DNA of 40,719 nt from Desulfovibrionaceae bacterium (GCA_017454105.1 JAFTDR010000239.1:1-40719), one strand, 5' to 3'; numbered from the stretch's first letter, positions 1-9,468 are shown. A program made the numbers and translations. The notes: a model not told the origin generated them from the letters alone.

Positions 1-110
1 AGCGGACGCGGGATATTGACCTCTCAAAATACGCAACCCTGGGCGAGACACTCCTCCAGCAGGCGGCTGAGCGCAAACTCATATCTGAAGTGCAGGGCCA
101 GGCTGCATAG
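1..110 (+). CDS. 3' end of an unrecognised gene (partial)
   Basis: An open frame enters from the left edge, with its first full codon at base 3, and ends at a TAG at 108-110. It gives 35 residues, including DIDLSKYATLGETLLQQAAE. The composition is amphipathic and helical like a real protein C-terminus (RKLISEVQGQAA at the end), unlike the noisy frames that follow. I do not recognise the family and too little is present to assign a function. It converges on the minus-strand alaA gene. It may be the end of a longer gene or a remnant; coding status is moderately likely. Confidence 0.55.
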   Translation, partial: RTRDIDLSKYATLGETLLQQAAERKLISEVQGQAA

Positions 111-892
111 GTCAATTCCTTATTCGTGGATAGGCTCTAAGTATAATCTGCCAGAGAGCGCAAAGTCAAGCTCAAACAGGCGTATCTTGCGGTGTAATGG
201 CATAGCATCTCATCAGTTTGCAAGCCTGTGCAGCGCACTCAAGGTCTTGAGAGCCGTTTTTTGAGAATAGCATCCTGACGCCGAGTTAACGGCATTGCGC
301 TATTCCAAGCCTGTATAAGAATTCCGCCCACCTCTTGAAAAGCGTGGAGACCGATTGGAGCGTTTAGGCCGAAGTCACGTAAGTCGTGACTTCTCCGATT
401 AGAGGCAAAGCGAGGGCGAATGCCTTCTCTCGGATCAAAATACGGGAGGGAGAGCATTCGCACTTCTCGCTTGCCCAAAGCCCACGTCGACGAGATCCGA
501 AGGACGAGTCTCGCGGACAATTTGGACATTCCGCCGCTCAAAGGGAGAAAAAGGCGAGAGACACTGGGGGAAGCTTCACAGGGTACGCAATTCACTGTGG
601 AGCAGATTGAGGAAAACCAAAAACGCCCTCTTCTTTGCCCCACAAAACCGTAAAACAAAATCGTAGCAAATAGGTCACGCCAAAATTTTTCAAGCACATC
701 AATTCGTTTCTCTTGTTCCCAAGTAGCGCAACGAGTATCAACGCTTGCCTCTATTGTATCTCTAAAACGAGCTTGGAAGGTACTCTCTCCTAATTGGAGT
801 TTTTTGTTTATTCGGTGTACATAGGGAAAGTACATCCCTGTTTGCATCTCTTATGAAAATCTGCTAACCGCCCCTTCGAAGAACGCACAAAA
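111..892. other. Long non-coding or eroded stretch
   Basis: No gene is supported here. Open frames on both strands (the longest is on the minus strand, 239-847, 202 codons) have erratic composition and no recognisable motif. The stretch holds a perfect palindrome at 371-393 and a possible decayed copy of the dispersed inverted-repeat element at about 183-289, whose right end contains TGACGCCGAGT. It is probably the remains of one or more lost genes between the gene ending at 110 and alaA. Confidence 0.5.
371..393. repeat. Perfect 9-bp inverted repeat
   Basis: GAAGTCACG (371-379) and CGTGACTTC (385-393) are exact reverse complements separated by 5 bases. No T-run follows on either strand, so it does not look like an intrinsic terminator. 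It could be an operator or a relic. Confidence 0.6.
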
Positions 893-2113
893 TCAGGACG
901 ACTGCTTGTAGGTACTAAAGAACGTGGCGATCCTCTTGCAAGCACTTGTGAGAATGCTGACATCGGGGAGATAGACGATTCTGAAGTGATCGGGGGCTCC
1001 CCAGTGGAAACCGGCACCGTGGGTTATCAGGATTTTAGCCTGTTTCAGCAAATCAAGGGCAAACTGCTCGTCGTCCGTTATCCCGAACTTTTTGATATCC
1101 ATCTTAGGGAAGATATAGAAGGCGGCCTCAGGTTTCACAGCTGAGAGACCGGGGATATCGTTAATCATAGAATACACACATTCCCGCTGTTCATAGACCC
1201 TTCCGCCTGGGCGCAAGAGCTCGTCCGTCTCTTCACGTGAGGCCAGCGCTTTTGCTATGATTGACTGGGCCGGAACATTTGAACAGAGACGCATGGCCGA
1301 GAGGAGATTTAAACCCTCAATATAGCCTTTGCAGTTTGTCTTGTTCCCAGCAAGGCACATCCAGCCACAGCGATAGCCTGCGGCAAGGTGCGACTTGGAT
1401 AGGCCATTTAAGCAGACAGTAAACAGATCCGGCGCAAGCGAGGCGAGTGCGACATGTTCCTTGCCGTCAAGCACAAGTCTGTCATAAATCTCATCGGCAA
1501 AAAGAATGAGATCGTGTTCGCGGGCGATCTCGACAATCTGCTCCAAAATCTCTTTTGGATACAGGGCACCGGTCGGATTGTTCGGATTGATCACCACAAT
1601 GCCCTTGGTCTTATCCGTCACCTTGGCCCTGATGTCAGCGACATCGGGATACCAGTTTGACGCCTCATCGCACACATAATGCACAGCCACGCCGCCAGCA
1701 AGCGTCACAGAGGCGGTCCACAATGGATAGTCCGGCGAGGGGACAAGCACTTCATCGCCGTCATTCAAAAGACCCTGCATGCACAAAGAAATGAGTTCAC
1801 TCACCCCATTGCCGGTGTAGACATCGTCTAGGCCGACATTGGGGATTTTTTTTTCTTCGCAGTACTTGACAATCGCTTCGCGCGCGCTGACCCGGCCCTT
1901 GCTGTCTGAATAGCCTTCAGTATCGGGAAGAGACCGCGCCATCACATCCACGATGTGATCCGGACAGCGGAAACCGAAATAGGCGGGATTGCCGATATTC
2001 AGTTTCAAAATATCCTCCCCGCCGCGAATCATCTTCTGCGCTTCTTCCATGATCGGTCCGCGTATGTCATAGCAGACATGATCCAATTTATGCGATTTTT
2101 CGTACTCTTTCAT
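893..2113 (-). CDS. alaA: Glutamate-pyruvate (alanine) aminotransferase, AlaA type
   Basis: This is a PLP-dependent fold-type I aminotransferase that makes L-alanine from pyruvate with glutamate as amino donor, in the cytoplasm. The 406 residues match the usual length of AlaA. The N-terminal block with RGPIMEEAQKM and LKLNIGNPAYFGF, the NPNNPTGA segment around residue 175, ADEIYDRLV, and the PLP-lysine segment NGLSKSHLAAGY near residue 238 are all visible and close to E. coli AlaA. The start at 2113 has GGTGGAG six bases upstream. The gene lies downstream of the ribosomal operon on the same strand but behind a terminator-like hairpin (2144-2169), so its expression is probably separate or attenuated. 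Family is confident; substrate preference (alanine or a related amino acid) is inferred. Confidence 0.9.
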   Translation of the reverse strand: MKEYEKSHKLDHVCYDIRGPIMEEAQKMIRGGEDILKLNIGNPAYFGFRCPDHIVDVMARSLPDTEGYSDSKGRVSAREAIVKYCEEKKIPNVGLDDVYTGNGVSELISLCMQGLLNDGDEVLVPSPDYPLWTASVTLAGGVAVHYVCDEASNWYPDVADIRAKVTDKTKGIVVINPNNPTGALYPKEILEQIVEIAREHDLILFADEIYDRLVLDGKEHVALASLAPDLFTVCLNGLSKSHLAAGYRCGWMCLAGNKTNCKGYIEGLNLLSAMRLCSNVPAQSIIAKALASREETDELLRPGGRVYEQRECVYSMINDIPGLSAVKPEAAFYIFPKMDIKKFGITDDEQFALDLLKQAKILITHGAGFHWGAPDHFRIVYLPDVSILTSACKRIATFFSTYKQSS

Positions 2114-2143
2114 AAGGACTCCACCTTTGCCGGCCAGAAAAAC

Positions 2144-2169
2144 AAAAAAAGGGAGGTTGACCCTCCCTT
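2144..2169 (-). terminator. Terminator-like hairpin 30 nt before alaA
   Basis: On the minus strand AAGGGAGG (2162-2169) pairs with CCTCCCTT (2149-2156) around a 5-base loop and runs into a T tract (2144-2148). It lies downstream of rplQ and of a TATAAT box, only about 30 bases before the alaA start. It can act as the end of the ribosomal operon, as an attenuator of alaA, or as both. Confidence 0.7.
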
Positions 2170-2202
2170 AAACACACATCGTACCCCGCATACAGTCGGG
2201 GA

Positions 2203-2208
2203 ATTATA
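2203..2208 (-). promoter_or_regulatory. Possible -10 box of an alaA promoter
   Basis: TATAAT is found at 2203-2208 read on the minus strand, about 90 bases before the alaA start. No good -35 box stands 16-18 bases upstream. A start near 2196 would place the hairpin at 2144-2169 within the leader. The preceding segment (2259-2293) folds into an 8-bp hairpin, GGGGGAAT with ATTCCCCC. Weak evidence alone. Confidence 0.35.
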
Positions 2209-2396
2209 AGCGGAACTTGACTGCCAGAGAGGGTAGCTTGGACGCGCAAATCCCCATGGGGGGAATTGCAGTAAACCAAGCCGCTATTCCCCCAAGTCTC
2301 ACCATTCACCACAGGCTGAACAGCCATACGAAGAGAAAAATGAGGTGCGCCTTTCGGGCAGCGTGTACGCCGCTTGGAATTCAAAAAATAGACCGT

Positions 2397-2804
2397 CTAC
2401 TCCGCTTCTTTTTCAGGAGCAAGACGCGGTTTGAACTTTTCTTCCAATGGCTTCACAAACTCAATCAAAGCCATGGGCGCATTGTCGCCCTTCCTAGGCA
2501 TAGGAAGCTTCAAAACACGCGTGTAGCCGCCTGGCACACCTTTAAAGGCCGGGGCGACCACGTCAAACAAGTAGGCGACCAAACGGTGATCGTTCAAATA
2601 CTTGTACGCCAGTCTGCGCGAGTGCAGATCATTCCGCCTGGCCTGCGTGATAATGGGTTCAACGACGCGACGCAAGTCCTTGGCCTTCATCAGCGTAGTC
2701 TTGATCTTACCATTGAGCAGCAAAGCCTTTGTCAGATTCTGCATCAATACTTTTCTATGTGAGGGCGTACGGGAAAATTTACGCCCGGCGTTATTGTGCC
2801 TCAT
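2397..2804 (-). CDS. rplQ: 50S ribosomal protein L17
   Basis: Last gene of the ribosomal superoperon. The protein begins [18 protein letters not shown], the standard L17 N-terminus, and continues with [16 protein letters not shown]. It ends in a short charged tail, 135 residues in all. The ATG at 2804 was chosen over upstream codons because this is the family start and AGAGGA lies in front of it. The gene begins 14 bases inside rpoA, so the two are translationally coupled. L17 lines the large subunit near the exit tunnel. Downstream there is a 283-base gap containing several hairpins before alaA. Confidence 0.96.
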   Translation of the reverse strand: MRHNNAGRKFSRTPSHRKVLMQNLTKALLLNGKIKTTLMKAKDLRRVVEPIITQARRNDLHSRRLAYKYLNDHRLVAYLFDVVAPAFKGVPGGYTRVLKLPMPRKGDNAPMALIEFVKPLEEKFKPRLAPEKEAE

Positions 2805-3840
2805 TTTGCTGCATCCTCTTCCATTCCTGGTATTTCTTTTCAAAACCGTCAACTTTCATGCCGAAATCAAGGCCCATGGAAACCAAAACGCTTTTGATCT
2901 CATCTAAGGACTTGCGTCCGAAATTCTTGGTCTTGAGCATTTCAGCTTCTGTGCGCTGCACCAACTCGCCGACAAGGGTGATATTGGCGCCGTGCAGGCA
3001 ATTCGTCGCTCGAACGGAGAGTTCAAGGTCGGTTATGTCCTTAAACAGACATTCATTGATATCGCCGTCAACGTTTGAACCATTTACTGATGCACCAGAA
3101 ACTTGATCGTCAAAATTGATGAAAACGGCAATCTGATCCTTGATGATCTTGGCACTGTAGGCTATGGCATCCTCAGGGGTCACTGAGCCGTCTGTCCAAA
3201 CTTCTAAGATAAGGCGGTCGTAGTTGGTCATCTGACCAACACGGGCCTGCTCGACCGTATAAGCAACCTTGCGAATAGGGGAAAAACTCGAATCAAGCTT
3301 AATGAGGCCAATCTCATCGTCAATGCCTTCGTGCATATCTGCGGGAAGGTAGCCCTTCCCCATCCGCACCTCAAACTCGAAATCGAGCGGTTTATCTTCG
3401 GTCATGGTGGCAATGTGCAGCTCAGGATTGAGAATCATCACATGATGATTGGTAACAATGTCACCCGCCGTTATTTTCCCCCGGGTTTCCTTATGCAAGG
3501 TAAGCCGCTGCGGCTCATCGGTGTCCATGGCCATGCGCACCTGCTTGATGTTCAGGACTATGTCAGTTACGTCCTCTTTCACACCAGCAATTGTGGTGAA
3601 CTCATGCTGAACACCTGAAATCTTAACAGATACAAAAGCAGCACCTTGGAGGGAAGACAGAAGCACTCTCCTGAGAGCATTGCCTATCGTTGTCCCGTAT
3701 CCCCTCTCGAGAGGCTCGCAGACAAAGCGCCCGTGCATCGAACTTGCCTGGCACTCTTCATCACGAATGATTTTTTCGGGCTTAACAAGCTCAGACCAGT
3801 TTCGGGAATTAATAAGGCGTTCACCCTGTCTTGTTAGCAT
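2791..3840 (-). CDS. rpoA: RNA polymerase alpha subunit
   Basis: Alpha subunit of RNA polymerase, 349 residues. The N-terminal dimerisation and assembly domain (about 1-235) shows [20 protein letters not shown] and the [14 protein letters not shown] block. A linker leads to the C-terminal DNA- and activator-contacting domain (about 255-335) with [14 protein letters not shown] and [12 protein letters not shown]. The wording of the N-terminal domain ([40 protein letters not shown]) is close to what I know of Desulfovibrio RpoA and is the best taxonomic clue in the window. It follows rpsD by 11 bases and overlaps rplQ, the usual alpha-operon order. Confidence 0.97.
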   Translation of the reverse strand: MLTRQGERLINSRNWSELVKPEKIIRDEECQASSMHGRFVCEPLERGYGTTIGNALRRVLLSSLQGAAFVSVKISGVQHEFTTIAGVKEDVTDIVLNIKQVRMAMDTDEPQRLTLHKETRGKITAGDIVTNHHVMILNPELHIATMTEDKPLDFEFEVRMGKGYLPADMHEGIDDEIGLIKLDSSFSPIRKVAYTVEQARVGQMTNYDRLILEVWTDGSVTPEDAIAYSAKIIKDQIAVFINFDDQVSGASVNGSNVDGDINECLFKDITDLELSVRATNCLHGANITLVGELVQRTEAEMLKTKNFGRKSLDEIKSVLVSMGLDFGMKVDGFEKKYQEWKRMQQNEAQ

Positions 3841-3851
3841 GCCCCACCTGC

Positions 3852-4478
3852 TTATTTCGAATAAAGTTCGACGATCAGCTGCTCATTGACCTGGAATTGA
3901 ATATCGGAGCGCTCGGGCAAAGCTTTGACAACACCCTTGAATGCTGAGCCGTCGGCCTCAAGCCAAGCGGGGCAACCGCGTCTCGCTATGACTTCCTGGG
4001 CCTGGGCCAAGACAGGAATTGTCCTTTTGGCCTCAGGAACCTCAATTGTGTCGCCGACACGAACCTGGAGGGAGGGAATATTCACTCCCTTGCCGTTCAA
4101 GGTGAAAATGCCATGGCGCACAAGCTGGCGAGCCTGATTGCGGGAATTCGCAAAACCCAGACGATAGATCACATTGTCAAGGCGGCGCTCAAGAAGAATG
4201 AGCAGATTGGTGCCTGTGACACCTTTCTGCATCTCGGCCCTGGTGAAATAGCCGCGGAACTGCTTTTCAAGTAGGCCGTAGGCGCGTTTTGTCTTCTGCT
4301 TTTCACGCAGCTGGATTGCGTATTCACTCACCTTCTTGCGCGCGTGTCCGTGCTGTCCTGGCGGAAAAGGATGCTTATCTTGCGAACATTTCTCGGTAAA
4401 GCAGCGATCGCCCTTCAAATACAGCTTACAGCCCTCACGACGGCACTGTCTGCACTTTGCATCGGTATATTTTGCCAT
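3852..4478 (-). CDS. rpsD: 30S ribosomal protein S4
   Basis: Primary 16S rRNA-binding protein that nucleates the small-subunit body; in many bacteria it also represses the alpha operon. The 208 residues show the N-terminal cysteine-bearing segment [15 protein letters not shown] with a further cysteine pair, the PPGQHG motif and the S4 RNA-binding domain around residues 95-160 ([20 protein letters not shown]). Four cysteines in the N-terminal 40 residues suggest the zinc-binding form. It lies between rpsK (24-base gap) and rpoA (11-base gap). Confidence 0.97.
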   Translation of the reverse strand: MAKYTDAKCRQCRREGCKLYLKGDRCFTEKCSQDKHPFPPGQHGHARKKVSEYAIQLREKQKTKRAYGLLEKQFRGYFTRAEMQKGVTGTNLLILLERRLDNVIYRLGFANSRNQARQLVRHGIFTLNGKGVNIPSLQVRVGDTIEVPEAKRTIPVLAQAQEVIARRGCPAWLEADGSAFKGVVKALPERSDIQFQVNEQLIVELYSK

Positions 4479-4502
4479 ACAAGATATCCTCGTAAAATAT
4501 CA

Positions 4503-4895
4503 CTAGACGCGGCGTCGTTTCGGCGGACGGCAGCCATTGTGAGGGATTGGGGTGATATCGCGGATAAACGCGACCTTAAAACCTGCCTGCGCGATCGCGC
4601 GCATGGCGGCCTCACGACCAGTCCCAGGGCCCTTGACATAGACGCCGACAGTGCGCATGCCGCTTTCCTGCGCTTTATGGGCGGCCGTTTCGGCTGCGAC
4701 CTGGGCGGCAAAAGGCGTCGACTTGCGCGAGCCCTTAAAACCGCTCTGCCCTGAGGAAGCCCAGGAAATGGCATTGCCCCGCGTATCACTGAAGGTGACG
4801 ATGGTGTTATTAAAGGACGCCAGGATATGCGCGATACCAACGGGCACGTTCTTCTTTTCTTTTTTCTTGACTGTCTTATTTGTGGCTGTGGCCAT
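4503..4895 (-). CDS. rpsK: 30S ribosomal protein S11
   Basis: Platform protein of the small subunit, next to the mRNA exit and to S7/S18. The 130 residues include the internal [12 protein letters not shown] motif and the invariant C-terminal [16 protein letters not shown]. The N-terminus has a lysine-rich extension ([16 protein letters not shown]), normal for the family. It follows rpsM by 13 bases in the alpha-operon order. Confidence 0.97.
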   Translation of the reverse strand: MATATNKTVKKKEKKNVPVGIAHILASFNNTIVTFSDTRGNAISWASSGQSGFKGSRKSTPFAAQVAAETAAHKAQESGMRTVGVYVKGPGTGREAAMRAIAQAGFKVAFIRDITPIPHNGCRPPKRRRV

Positions 4896-4908
4896 GATCT
4901 GAACCTAC

Positions 4909-5277
4909 CTATTTCTTTTTACCGACAAGACCGTGCCTTGGCCCTTTCCGGGTGTGGGCATTTGTATGTGTACGCTGACCACGAACAGGAAGGCCACGGC
5001 GGTGGCGAAGGCCTCTGTAGCAGCCGATGTCCATAAGCCGCTTAATGCTGCTTGAAACATCGCGGCGCAAATCGCCCTCGACCTTGTAATTCTGCTCAAG
5101 CTCCTTACGGACTTCGTTCACCTCGTCAGCGGAGAGATCGTCAATGTTCCGCTGCCAGTCTATGCCGGTCGTACTCAGAATCTTGAGTGCCGTTGTGCGC
5201 CCAATGCCGTAGATATACGTCAGGGCGATGTCCACTCGTTTGCCACGCGGCAAATCAACACCTGCTATTCTCGCCAC
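4909..5277 (-). CDS. rpsM: 30S ribosomal protein S13
   Basis: Head protein of the small subunit that contacts 23S rRNA and L5 in the intersubunit bridge. The start is a GTG at 5277. It gives the family N-terminus (M)[13 protein letters not shown] and has a good AGGAG about seven bases upstream, overlapping the rpmJ stop; the longer upstream reading has neither. The product is 122 residues with [12 protein letters not shown] (helix-turn-helix region) and the basic C-terminal tail [18 protein letters not shown]. rpmJ ends 10 bases before, so the two are coupled. Confidence 0.95.
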   Translation of the reverse strand: MARIAGVDLPRGKRVDIALTYIYGIGRTTALKILSTTGIDWQRNIDDLSADEVNEVRKELEQNYKVEGDLRRDVSSSIKRLMDIGCYRGLRHRRGLPVRGQRTHTNAHTRKGPRHGLVGKKK

Positions 5278-5287
5278 AACACTTCTC

Positions 5288-5401
5288 CTAGCCCTGGCGC
5301 TGCTTATGCCGAGGGTTTTCACAAATAACACGAAGAACGCCCTTGCGCCGTATCACTTTACACTTGGGGCATATCTTTTTCACGGAAGGTCTTACTTTCA
5401 T
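5288..5401 (-). CDS. rpmJ: 50S ribosomal protein L36 (zinc-binding form)
   Basis: A 37-residue gene between map and rpsM, read from an ATG at 5401 to a TAG at 5288-5290. The product begins [16 protein letters not shown] and keeps the CxxC...C...H zinc ribbon (CPKC, then [12 protein letters not shown]). This is the C+ form, expected where zinc is not limiting. A GGTGGAG precedes the start. The stop codon is part of the rpsM ribosome binding site. Its position after secY-map and before rpsM is the common spc/alpha junction; infA, often next to it, is missing. Confidence 0.95.
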
Positions 5402-5536
5402 ACGTATAACTCCACCCAGAACAACCGGCAGACGACGAGATAGTTCCGGGACATTAAACTCTATCAACAGCGATATCCTACACAGAGCGACTATACTAGA
5501 CAGCTCGTAAAGATTTTGTCAAGCGAAATCAGTACC

Positions 5537-6334
5537 CTAGGCGTAAGAAGCGAAGCGCTCAGGAAGCCCTCTGTCGGATATGCTGAGTATACGGGGACCG
5601 TGCGGGGTTATGGCGATGCTGTGCTCAAAGTGCGCTGCAAGCAAGCCGTCTGCTGTGACCGCGGTCCAGCCGTCGTCCAAAATTTCCACTTCATAGGAGC
5701 CCTGCGTCACCATGGGCTCGATGGCTATAACCATGCCGCTCTGCAAAGTAAGCCCAGTAACTGCGGGTTTGAAATTGGGGACCTCGGGTTTCTCATGCAT
5801 GCGCGAGCCGACCCCGTGGCCGACAAATTTCCTGACAACACCAAAGCCTCTTTTCTCGACATACGCCTGTATCGCCGCTCCGATTGAGTAGACGTCATTG
5901 CCAACGCGGGCCTGGTCTATGCCGACATACAGGCTCTCTTCGGTTACGCGCATAAGCTCGCGCGCCTCGTCGCTTACAGTGCCAACCGGATAGGTGCGCG
6001 CCGCATCGCCGACAAAACCCTGAAACTCAACCCCCATGTCCACACTGACAATATCTCCCTCCTTGAGTTCCGTCTCAGAGGGAAAACCATGGACGACCAC
6101 CTCATTCACAGAGGTGCACACAGCAAAAGGGAAGCCATTGTATCCCAAAAAGGCGGGCTTCACCTTGTAATCACTGCACATATCAAGAGCGAGTTCGTTG
6201 ATCTCTCTTGTTTTAAGGCCAGGCCGGACAATGTCGCCGACCGCATCCAGAATATTGGCGACCATTCTGTCTGCTTCCCGCAGGCAACCTATTTCCCGCT
6301 CATTCTTGATAAAAGCACCATGGTATTTTTTCAT
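5537..6334 (-). CDS. map: Methionine aminopeptidase, type I
   Basis: Removes the N-terminal methionine from nascent proteins at the ribosomal tunnel exit. The 265-residue protein is a bare type Ia enzyme without an N-terminal zinc finger. All five metal ligands can be placed: Asp in VSVDMGVEF, Asp in GDAARTYPVG, His in GHGVGSRMH, Glu in AIEPMV and Glu in EHSIAI. The ATG at 6334 was chosen because GGAGAG stands eight bases upstream; a GTG seven codons earlier has no such site. It sits between secY and rpmJ, 147 bases after secY, as in many spc operons that lack adk. Confidence 0.96.
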   Translation of the reverse strand: MKKYHGAFIKNEREIGCLREADRMVANILDAVGDIVRPGLKTREINELALDMCSDYKVKPAFLGYNGFPFAVCTSVNEVVVHGFPSETELKEGDIVSVDMGVEFQGFVGDAARTYPVGTVSDEARELMRVTEESLYVGIDQARVGNDVYSIGAAIQAYVEKRGFGVVRKFVGHGVGSRMHEKPEVPNFKPAVTGLTLQSGMVIAIEPMVTQGSYEVEILDDGWTAVTADGLLAAHFEHSIAITPHGPRILSISDRGLPERFASYA

Positions 6335-6480
6335 CAGACTCTCCAGCGTGGACACACTCTAAGCACAGCGCATTTGGCGTCGATCGATTGCGAACAGTAC
6401 AAGACGCCCCCGCACCTGCTTACGCTAAGCCCAATCCGCTTAAAATCCGGCTGCGGACAAGCCGCAACCGGAAATTCCTG

Positions 6481-7794
6481 TCAGATTCTGCCGCTCTTCT
6501 TCGCTTTTTGCATCATGCTCTGATACTGTGACGAAATGTGATACGATTCTATGCGGTTCATGAAATCCATAGCAACGCCCACAAGAATCAACAAACTCGT
6601 TCCGCCGAAATAAAAGGGCACGTTAAACTTGCTTATGAGGAGCATCGGCATAAGGCAGACAATCGATATATATATACTTCCCGAGAACGTGAGCCTCGAG
6701 AGGACGCCGTCAATATACTCCTGCGTTTTCTCTCCCGGACGGATTCCAGGAACAAAAGCTCCCGATTTCTTAAGATTTTCCGCTATATCCTTCGGGTCAA
6801 AAATAATCGCCGTGTAGAAATAGCAGAAAAAGACCATCAGTGCGACATAGCAAATATTGTAGAGCAGGCTCTGCGGCGCAAAGAAGTCCGCGATGCTCTT
6901 GATATACTCATTGCTCGCAAACTGGCCTATTGTTGCCGGAAAAAGGAGCAGGGAGGACGCAAAAATGGGAGGAATGACACCTGCTGTGTTTAAACGCAGG
7001 GGGAGATGAGAGTTTTGTGCGGCATAAAGCTTTCGTCCGACCTGGCGTTTTGCATAGCTTATGGGAATTCTGCGCTGGGCAGATTCCATGAAGACGATTG
7101 CGACAGTCACGACGGCCATAAAGACCACAATCAGAACTGCCATGAAGATACTCATGTCACCGGCCTGAATGAGCGCATAGGACTGGATTATCGCGCGCGG
7201 TATTCCCACAACTATGCCGCAGAAGATAATCAGAGATATGCCATTTCCAATGCCGCGTTCAGTTATCTGCTCGCCAAGCCACATGACCAGAACCGATCCG
7301 GCCGTAAAGGTCATCATGGTGACCAGTCTAAATTGCCAGCCGGGATCGAGGACAACAGAAGCACCGCCGGGACTGGTCATATTCTCCAGACCGACGGCGA
7401 TTCCAAGTCCCTGCACAAGAGTAATAAAGACTGTCAGATACCGTGTCCACTGCGTGATCTTTCGTCGGCCAGCCTGGCCTTCCTCCTTCGAGATCCGCTT
7501 GATCGTCGGACTGACAACCTGCATAAGCTGCATGATAATGGATGCCGATATGTAGGGCATGACGCCTAGGGCAAAGACAGAAACGTTGCTTAAGCCTCCG
7601 CCAGAAAACATGTCGAAGAGGCCAAAAAGCGTTCCCGACATGCTCTCAAAGAAAGAGGCAATAGCGGCTGCATCGACGCCTGGAATAGGCACATGCACAC
7701 CAATGCGGTAGCAGCAGAGAATAAATAATGTCCAGCCAAGACGTTTCGCTAAGTCCATCTGACCTGCGCCGAGTTGCGGTGGTACTGTTGCCAT
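6481..7794 (-). CDS. secY: Protein translocase channel subunit SecY
   Basis: Pore of the SecYEG translocon in the inner membrane. The protein has 437 residues and ten hydrophobic segments. It starts in the family style with DLAKRLGWTLFILCCYRIG, and has the periplasmic plug region FDMFSGGGLSNVSVFALG. The cytosolic loop with FMESAQRRIPISYAKR, and RPGEKTQEYI before the last segments, match SecY from other proteobacteria. The start at 7794 (MATVPPQLGAGQM) has only a weak GAGCAG in front; the frame stays open upstream for 32 codons without SecY-like sequence. The 102-base gap after rplO is larger than elsewhere in the operon. With ftsY just upstream of the same operon, the window holds two parts of the co-translational insertion route. 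Confidence 0.96.
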   Translation of the reverse strand: MATVPPQLGAGQMDLAKRLGWTLFILCCYRIGVHVPIPGVDAAAIASFFESMSGTLFGLFDMFSGGGLSNVSVFALGVMPYISASIIMQLMQVVSPTIKRISKEEGQAGRRKITQWTRYLTVFITLVQGLGIAVGLENMTSPGGASVVLDPGWQFRLVTMMTFTAGSVLVMWLGEQITERGIGNGISLIIFCGIVVGIPRAIIQSYALIQAGDMSIFMAVLIVVFMAVVTVAIVFMESAQRRIPISYAKRQVGRKLYAAQNSHLPLRLNTAGVIPPIFASSLLLFPATIGQFASNEYIKSIADFFAPQSLLYNICYVALMVFFCYFYTAIIFDPKDIAENLKKSGAFVPGIRPGEKTQEYIDGVLSRLTFSGSIYISIVCLMPMLLISKFNVPFYFGGTSLLILVGVAMDFMNRIESYHISSQYQSMMQKAKKSGRI

Positions 7795-7896
7795 GAACTG
7801 CTCGTTTCGGAATTGTTTACGATTTCCGGGTTCGGGCGGATCGCCCGTTCTGTCCCGATCTCTCGGACGCTTCCTGCCCTCCCACGACACCAGGCT

Positions 7897-8367
7897 CTAC
7901 TCCGACCCGGCTTCCTTTTTTGGCTCAAATTCTTTGACAGATCCGCCTGCAGCACAGATCTTCTCGCGCGCTTTCGCACTAAAGCGCGATGCCTCGACCG
8001 TCACAGCCCGCGTCACTTCGCCGCGCGAGAGAATCTTGACAGGCTCTCCCTTTGCGACCAAACCGCGCTTGTAGATATCCTCAAGGGTTATGGTATTCTG
8101 CCCCTCAAAGGCGCTCAAAAGCTGGTCTAAGTTGACAACCGCGTAGACGGTCTTGAAATAGGCGTTTTTGAAGCCGTGCTTTGGAAGACGGCGGGCAAGC
8201 GGCATCTGGCCGCCTTCAAATCCAGGACGAACACCGCCGCCTGAGCGGGCGTTCTGTCCCTTATGCCCCTTTCCACTCGTGCCGCCAAGGCCCGAGCCTC
8301 CGCCGCGCCCAACCCTGCGGCGGGTTTTGCGCTCTTCGGGAAAGGGTTTCAGATCGTGCAATTGCAT
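7897..8367 (-). CDS. rplO: 50S ribosomal protein L15
   Basis: Late-assembling large-subunit protein, 156 residues. The glycine-rich N-terminal extension (RRRVGRGGGSGLGGTSGKG, about residues 17-35) threads into 23S rRNA. The globular part carries GFEGGQMPLARRLPKHGFKN. The C-terminus ends in a short acidic stretch. The ATG at 8367 (MQLHDLKPFPEERK) has AGGAG eight bases upstream and is preferred over a codon six residues earlier. It follows rpmD closely. Confidence 0.96.
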   Translation of the reverse strand: MQLHDLKPFPEERKTRRRVGRGGGSGLGGTSGKGHKGQNARSGGGVRPGFEGGQMPLARRLPKHGFKNAYFKTVYAVVNLDQLLSAFEGQNTITLEDIYKRGLVAKGEPVKILSRGEVTRAVTVEASRFSAKAREKICAAGGSVKEFEPKKEAGSE

Positions 8368-8404
8368 ACTGATAACTCCTGGCAAAAAGGCAAGTGCGCT
8401 TATC

Positions 8405-8581
8405 TCACTCGACTATGGCGACAATATTGGCCAATTTCTTGATGATCCCGCGGATTGCCGGTGTATCGGTAAAGGTTTTCACGCTCTCTCTGCGCTTTAA
8501 ACCCAGTGAATCGAGCATTTTTCTCTGAATCGGGGTCTTCCCTATACGGGAACGGACCAGCTTCACCTTGATCTCTGCCAT
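8405..8581 (-). CDS. rpmD: 50S ribosomal protein L30
   Basis: A 58-residue gene in the one-base gap after rpsE. The product begins MAEIKVKLVRSRIGKTPIQR and continues LDSLGLKRRESV, the standard short bacterial L30 (single ferredoxin-like fold). It ends ANIVAIVE with a TGA at 8405-8407. Position between rpsE and rplO is the conserved spc order. Confidence 0.95.
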   Translation of the reverse strand: MAEIKVKLVRSRIGKTPIQRKMLDSLGLKRRESVKTFTDTPAIRGIIKKLANIVAIVE

Positions 8582-8582
8582 C

Positions 8583-9107
8583 TCACTTCCTCGGTGCTTC
8601 CAGTGTTTTACCCCTCAGGGCAGAAACCATTTCGGCACTGCGCAGCGACATAAGCCCCTGAAGCGTCGCACGCAAAACATTGTGCGGATTATTCGTTCCA
8701 ATGGCCTTCGCAAGCACGTCGCGCACACCAACCGCTTCCATGACTGCGCGCACAGCACCGCCAGCGATGATCCCTGTTCCCTTGGAAGCAGGCTTTAACA
8801 TCACCCGTCCCGCTCCAAAGCGGCCTAAGACCTCGTAGGGAAGAGTTCCCTCAAGAAGGGGAATATGCACGCGGTTTTTGCGGGCGCGCTCTGTCGCCTT
8901 GCGCAAGGCCTCGGGCACTTCCTGCGCCTTCCCAAGACCAAAGCCCACGCCGCCTTTTCCGTCACCAACCACAACAAGGGCACTGAAGCTGAAGCGACGG
9001 CCACCTTTCACGACCTTAGCCACACGGTTCAGCGAAACAATCTTTTCGATTTCTCCAAGCTCATTTTGCTGAACTTCGCTATTCGTATTCGCATTCTCTT
9101 GCCGCAT
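8583..9107 (-). CDS. rpsE: 30S ribosomal protein S5
   Basis: Small-subunit protein at the mRNA entry site, important for decoding accuracy. The 174 residues comprise an Asn/Gln-rich N-terminal tail (about 1-20), the dsRNA-binding-like domain with [19 protein letters not shown], and the C-terminal domain with [20 protein letters not shown]. The ATG at 9107 lies one base after the rplR stop, with GGAG upstream inside rplR; ten upstream codons in the same frame are not S5-like. Confidence 0.96.
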   Translation of the reverse strand: MRQENANTNSEVQQNELGEIEKIVSLNRVAKVVKGGRRFSFSALVVVGDGKGGVGFGLGKAQEVPEALRKATERARKNRVHIPLLEGTLPYEVLGRFGAGRVMLKPASKGTGIIAGGAVRAVMEAVGVRDVLAKAIGTNNPHNVLRATLQGLMSLRSAEMVSALRGKTLEAPRK

Positions 9108-9108
9108 A

Positions 9109-9468
9109 TCAGAACTCCAAGCCTCCCTCACGCGCACCGTCAGCTACAGCCTTGACGCGCCCGTGATAGAGATACCCGTTGCGATCAAAGACCACTTTTG
9201 AAATATTTTTTTCCTTTGCCATACGGGCGATTTCCTTGCCCACACGCGTAGCCCCGTCTTTATTGCAGTGCAGGCCGGCCTCAGCTCTGGAGAGAGCGAG
9301 TGTCGAGGCAGCCGCGAGGCTCTTCCCCTCTGTGTCGTCTATAAGCTGGGCATAGATATGCATATTTGAACGGAAGACCACAAGACGGGGACGCTCCGCT
9401 GTACCGGAAATCTTCTTGCGGATCCTGATCTTGCGGTGCTTACGATTCTCATTCTTACTCGTTTTCAT
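9109..9468 (-). CDS. rplR: 50S ribosomal protein L18
   Basis: Binds 5S rRNA together with L5 and L25 and brings it into the central protuberance. The 119 residues have the basic N-terminus ([20 protein letters not shown]), then the conserved [15 protein letters not shown]. The C-terminal [20 protein letters not shown] is the family signature. Ten bases separate it from rplF. Confidence 0.96.
   Translation of the reverse strand: MKTSKNENRKHRKIRIRKKISGTAERPRLVVFRSNMHIYAQLIDDTEGKSLAAASTLALSRAEAGLHCNKDGATRVGKEIARMAKEKNISKVVFDRNGYLYHGRVKAVADGAREGGLEF

Noticed and set aside
239..847. Minus-strand open frame of 202 codons left of alaA
   Set aside because: No recognisable motif, erratic composition, passes over a palindrome and a possible repeat end; more likely eroded DNA.
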